Assembly: GCA_024225875.1 (NCBI GenBank)
Contig: JAAEMD010000219.1
Span: 1-7,212 of the forward strand
Direction: 5' to 3'
DNA: 7,212 bases
Source of the DNA: a bacterium
GTDB taxonomy: Bacteria > Margulisbacteria > Marinamargulisbacteria > JAAEMD01
Shown one piece after another: positions 6,076 to 7,212 of this stretch (position 1 is its first letter; each line of letters begins with the position of its first letter). The translations under genes were made by a program, and so were the position numbers. The notes beneath the pieces were generated by a model. The model did no database searches. It was not told the DNA's origin and saw only the letters and a program-made list of their open reading frames with translations.

Positions 6076-7007
6076 TTAGCGGAGTTATCTACAATATCCT
6101 GCAATAAAGAATCAAGATCAGGGAACTTACAGTCTTCCCCAAAAAAGTCAGGATTTACTACCTTATACTGGAAAAAAGGATTCTCGATACAGTATCTGGA
6201 CCATGGATCTACATATATTTTCATTAGTTTAGCTAACAACATCAAAAAACCAGCTGATATTTTCACTCTAAAGTAAACAGGAATATTAAACTTATCACAG
6301 ATTTTCCTGATTGCTTCTTTACCCGAAATAAAATGGTTACCTAAAACGATATCTTTTTCTGCTGTATCATTGTTTAATATATATTTAACCAGTGTTGCAA
6401 TATCATAACTATGCATAAAATGAAAAGCTGATTCCATATAAAAAAACCTCAGCAGCTTTAAATACTTTATGTTAGGAACAATACCTGAGCTTATATGTGA
6501 ATACGGATGATCAGCATCCCCTCCAAAAACCAGGGTAGGAAAAAGTGTTATAACTTTGTCCCTGTGCTTTGATTTTTGTAGTTTTATATAGGCCAGATAT
6601 TTAGAACGGACATAACCTGTTCCATAGAGCTCAGCTTCTTTTACAGGCTCATTATTCTTACCAAGAATACTTGCAGTTGAAAAATAAATAATTTTTTTAC
6701 TCTTACTACAAAAATCAAACATTTTATGTGTTTTTTCAACATTTAACAGCTCCGCATAATCAGAGTCGCTCCAGTCAGTAGCTATATGAATTAGATAGTC
6801 CATATCTGACAATATATCTTTATGCTCTTCAATATGCTCCATGTTACCTGTGTGAATATGTATATTAGAATCAGTACGACAAGAAATTTTCAAACGGGCA
6901 GGATCTCTTAGCAGTAAATGCAGTTCATTAGACAAATCTTCCCTTAAACGATCTATAACATAATGACCAATACATCCACTGGCACCCGTAATAAATATTT
7001 TACTCAT
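6072..7007 (-). CDS. Extended short-chain dehydrogenase/reductase, NAD-dependent epimerase/dehydratase type
   Basis: The protein has 311 residues. The Rossmann motif TGASGCIG (7-14) follows directly after the start. HIATD (74-78) corresponds to the HxAA segment, S110 (FSTAS) is the probable catalytic serine, and Y132-V-R-S-K136 is the YxxxK pair, so the active site looks complete. The C-terminal half (about 165-311) is the substrate-binding part and is not diagnostic; I cannot tell an epimerase from a dehydratase or a ketoreductase. FRVKISAGFLMLLAKLMKIY (246-265) is a hydrophobic stretch also seen in 3-beta-HSD-like SDRs and may touch the membrane. The ATG at 7007 is favoured because beta-strand 1 begins immediately; no Shine-Dalgarno site is visible before it. 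It is the first gene of the operon and overlaps wecB by 4 bp. Role: probably a nucleotide-sugar or lipid-linked sugar modification, inferred from neighbours. Confidence 0.88.
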   Translation of the reverse strand: MSKIFITGASGCIGHYVIDRLREDLSNELHLLLRDPARLKISCRTDSNIHIHTGNMEHIEEHKDILSDMDYLIHIATDWSDSDYAELLNVEKTHKMFDFCSKSKKIIYFSTASILGKNNEPVKEAELYGTGYVRSKYLAYIKLQKSKHRDKVITLFPTLVFGGDADHPYSHISSGIVPNIKYLKLLRFFYMESAFHFMHSYDIATLVKYILNNDTAEKDIVLGNHFISGKEAIRKICDKFNIPVYFRVKISAGFLMLLAKLMKIYVDPWSRYCIENPFFQYKVVNPDFFGEDCKFPDLDSLLQDIVDNSAK

Positions 7008-7078
7008 AGCAAAATGATATCAACAGGCAATAAAGCAAACAAGTACTCTTTGAGATTTAACAGGGCTGAACACATCAT
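7004..7078 (-). CDS. Possible 24-codon leader frame ending on the first operon gene
   Basis: ATG ATG at 7078-7073 opens a frame of 24 codons (MMCSALLNLKEYLFALLPVD, then four hydrophobic residues). Its TGA overlaps the ATG of the SDR gene as ATGA. A GTG at 7087 would extend it by three codons. The downstream gene lacks its own Shine-Dalgarno site, which makes coupled translation plausible. However, the frame itself has only a weak upstream AAGTGA, and the candidate -10 box at 7082-7077 overlaps its start, so both cannot be right together. Low confidence; chance is a fair explanation. Confidence 0.25.
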   Translation of the reverse strand: MMCSALLNLKEYLFALLPVDIILL

Positions 7079-7105
7079 TATTTTCACTTAAAATATTTTT
7101 TACAA
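7077..7105 (-). promoter_or_regulatory. Candidate promoter of the glycan operon
   Basis: On the minus strand TTGTAA (7105-7100) and AATAAT (7082-7077) are spaced by 17 bp, matching the consensus at four and five of six positions. Transcription would start near 7070, leaving a leader of about 60 bases before the ATG at 7007. The whole tract 7080-7140 is extremely AT-rich, so other -10-like sequences are possible. No operator or riboswitch-like fold was recognised. Confidence 0.35.
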
Positions 7106-7167
7106 ATAAAAAGAGGATCGCATTTTTCTTGTTTTTGCATTAAAATTCAGAAGAATATTTCTAGACT

Positions 7168-7189
7168 TTTGTACTATAGCTGGTACAAA
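7168..7189. other. Inverted repeat with 8-bp spacer, tyrosine-recombinase core-site geometry
   Basis: TTTGTAC (7168-7174) and GTACAAA (7183-7189) are perfect inverted copies around the spacer TATAGCTG. The spacer is exactly where similarity to the left repeat copy begins. Two short inverted arms around a 6-8 bp spacer is the usual layout of a tyrosine-recombinase crossover site. In copy 1 the right arm is kept (GTACAAA at 437-443) but the left arm is AAGGTTA. This is inferred from geometry only; a palindromic IS terminus or a transcription-factor site would look similar. Confidence 0.4.
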
Positions 7190-7212
7190 TTGAACTGTCC
7201 GTTTAAATGGGG
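7175..7212 (+). repeat. 38-bp direct repeat, copy 2 (right of the operon), running off the window
   Basis: It is identical to bases 429-466 except C7195 for G449. It reaches the last base of the window, so its true length and what follows it are unknown. Together with copy 1 it brackets the whole five-gene operon, with 6,746 bp from the start of one copy to the start of the next. Confidence 0.85.

Noticed and set aside
429..7212. CRISPR array.
   Set aside because: There are only two repeat copies, about 6.7 kb apart, with genes between them.

Overview
The window is AT-rich bacterial DNA. It is dominated by one five-gene operon on the minus strand (7007 down to 582) for nucleotide-sugar and surface-glycan biosynthesis. 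Low GC, Shine-Dalgarno sites of the GGAG / GAGGTGA type and TTG start codons suggest a low-GC Gram-positive-type organism (Bacillota or a relative). No ribosomal or other taxonomic marker is present, so the lineage is an inference only.

Left flank (1-581). It holds a GC-rich hairpin (65-90), then a good sigma-70-type promoter (94-122) whose predicted start site falls on or next to the ATG of a short plus-strand frame (130-315). That frame looks like the N-terminal core-binding part of a tyrosine recombinase broken off after about 56 residues. Next comes unassigned sequence, then a 38-bp repeat (429-466) and a small hairpin-bearing tract up to the end of the operon.

Operon, in transcription order. 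(1) An extended short-chain dehydrogenase/reductase of unknown substrate (7007-6072). (2) WecB/MnaA-type non-hydrolysing UDP-GlcNAc 2-epimerase (6075-4957). (3) GDP-L-fucose synthase, Fcl/WcaG (4919-3978). (4) An 805-residue three-domain fusion of SAM methyltransferase, extended SDR and classical SDR (3950-1533). (5) A GtrB/DPM-type polyprenyl-phosphate glycosyltransferase with two C-terminal membrane helices (1529-582). Intergenic gaps run from a 4-bp overlap to about 37 bp, so co-transcription is very likely. Genes 2 and 3 would supply UDP-ManNAc and GDP-L-fucose. The SDRs and methyltransferase would tailor sugars or a lipid-linked intermediate, and the last gene would load a sugar onto undecaprenyl phosphate at the membrane. 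Gmd (needed before Fcl), WecC, a flippase and a polymerase are not in the window, so the pathway must draw on genes elsewhere.

Right flank (7008-7212). It contains the operon leader with a candidate promoter and a possible 24-codon leader frame, then a second copy of the 38-bp repeat (7175-7212, 37/38 identical, same orientation) that runs into the window edge. In this copy the first 8 bp of the repeat are the spacer of a 7-bp inverted repeat (TTTGTAC-N8-GTACAAA), the geometry of a tyrosine-recombinase core site.

Main points of interest: the operon is framed by direct repeats next to a broken recombinase, which suggests a cassette or mobile unit; the triple-domain fusion has a Tyr-x-x-x-Arg change in its last domain; and several start codons lack a Shine-Dalgarno site but sit in ATGA overlaps, including a 9-codon mini-frame directly before fcl.
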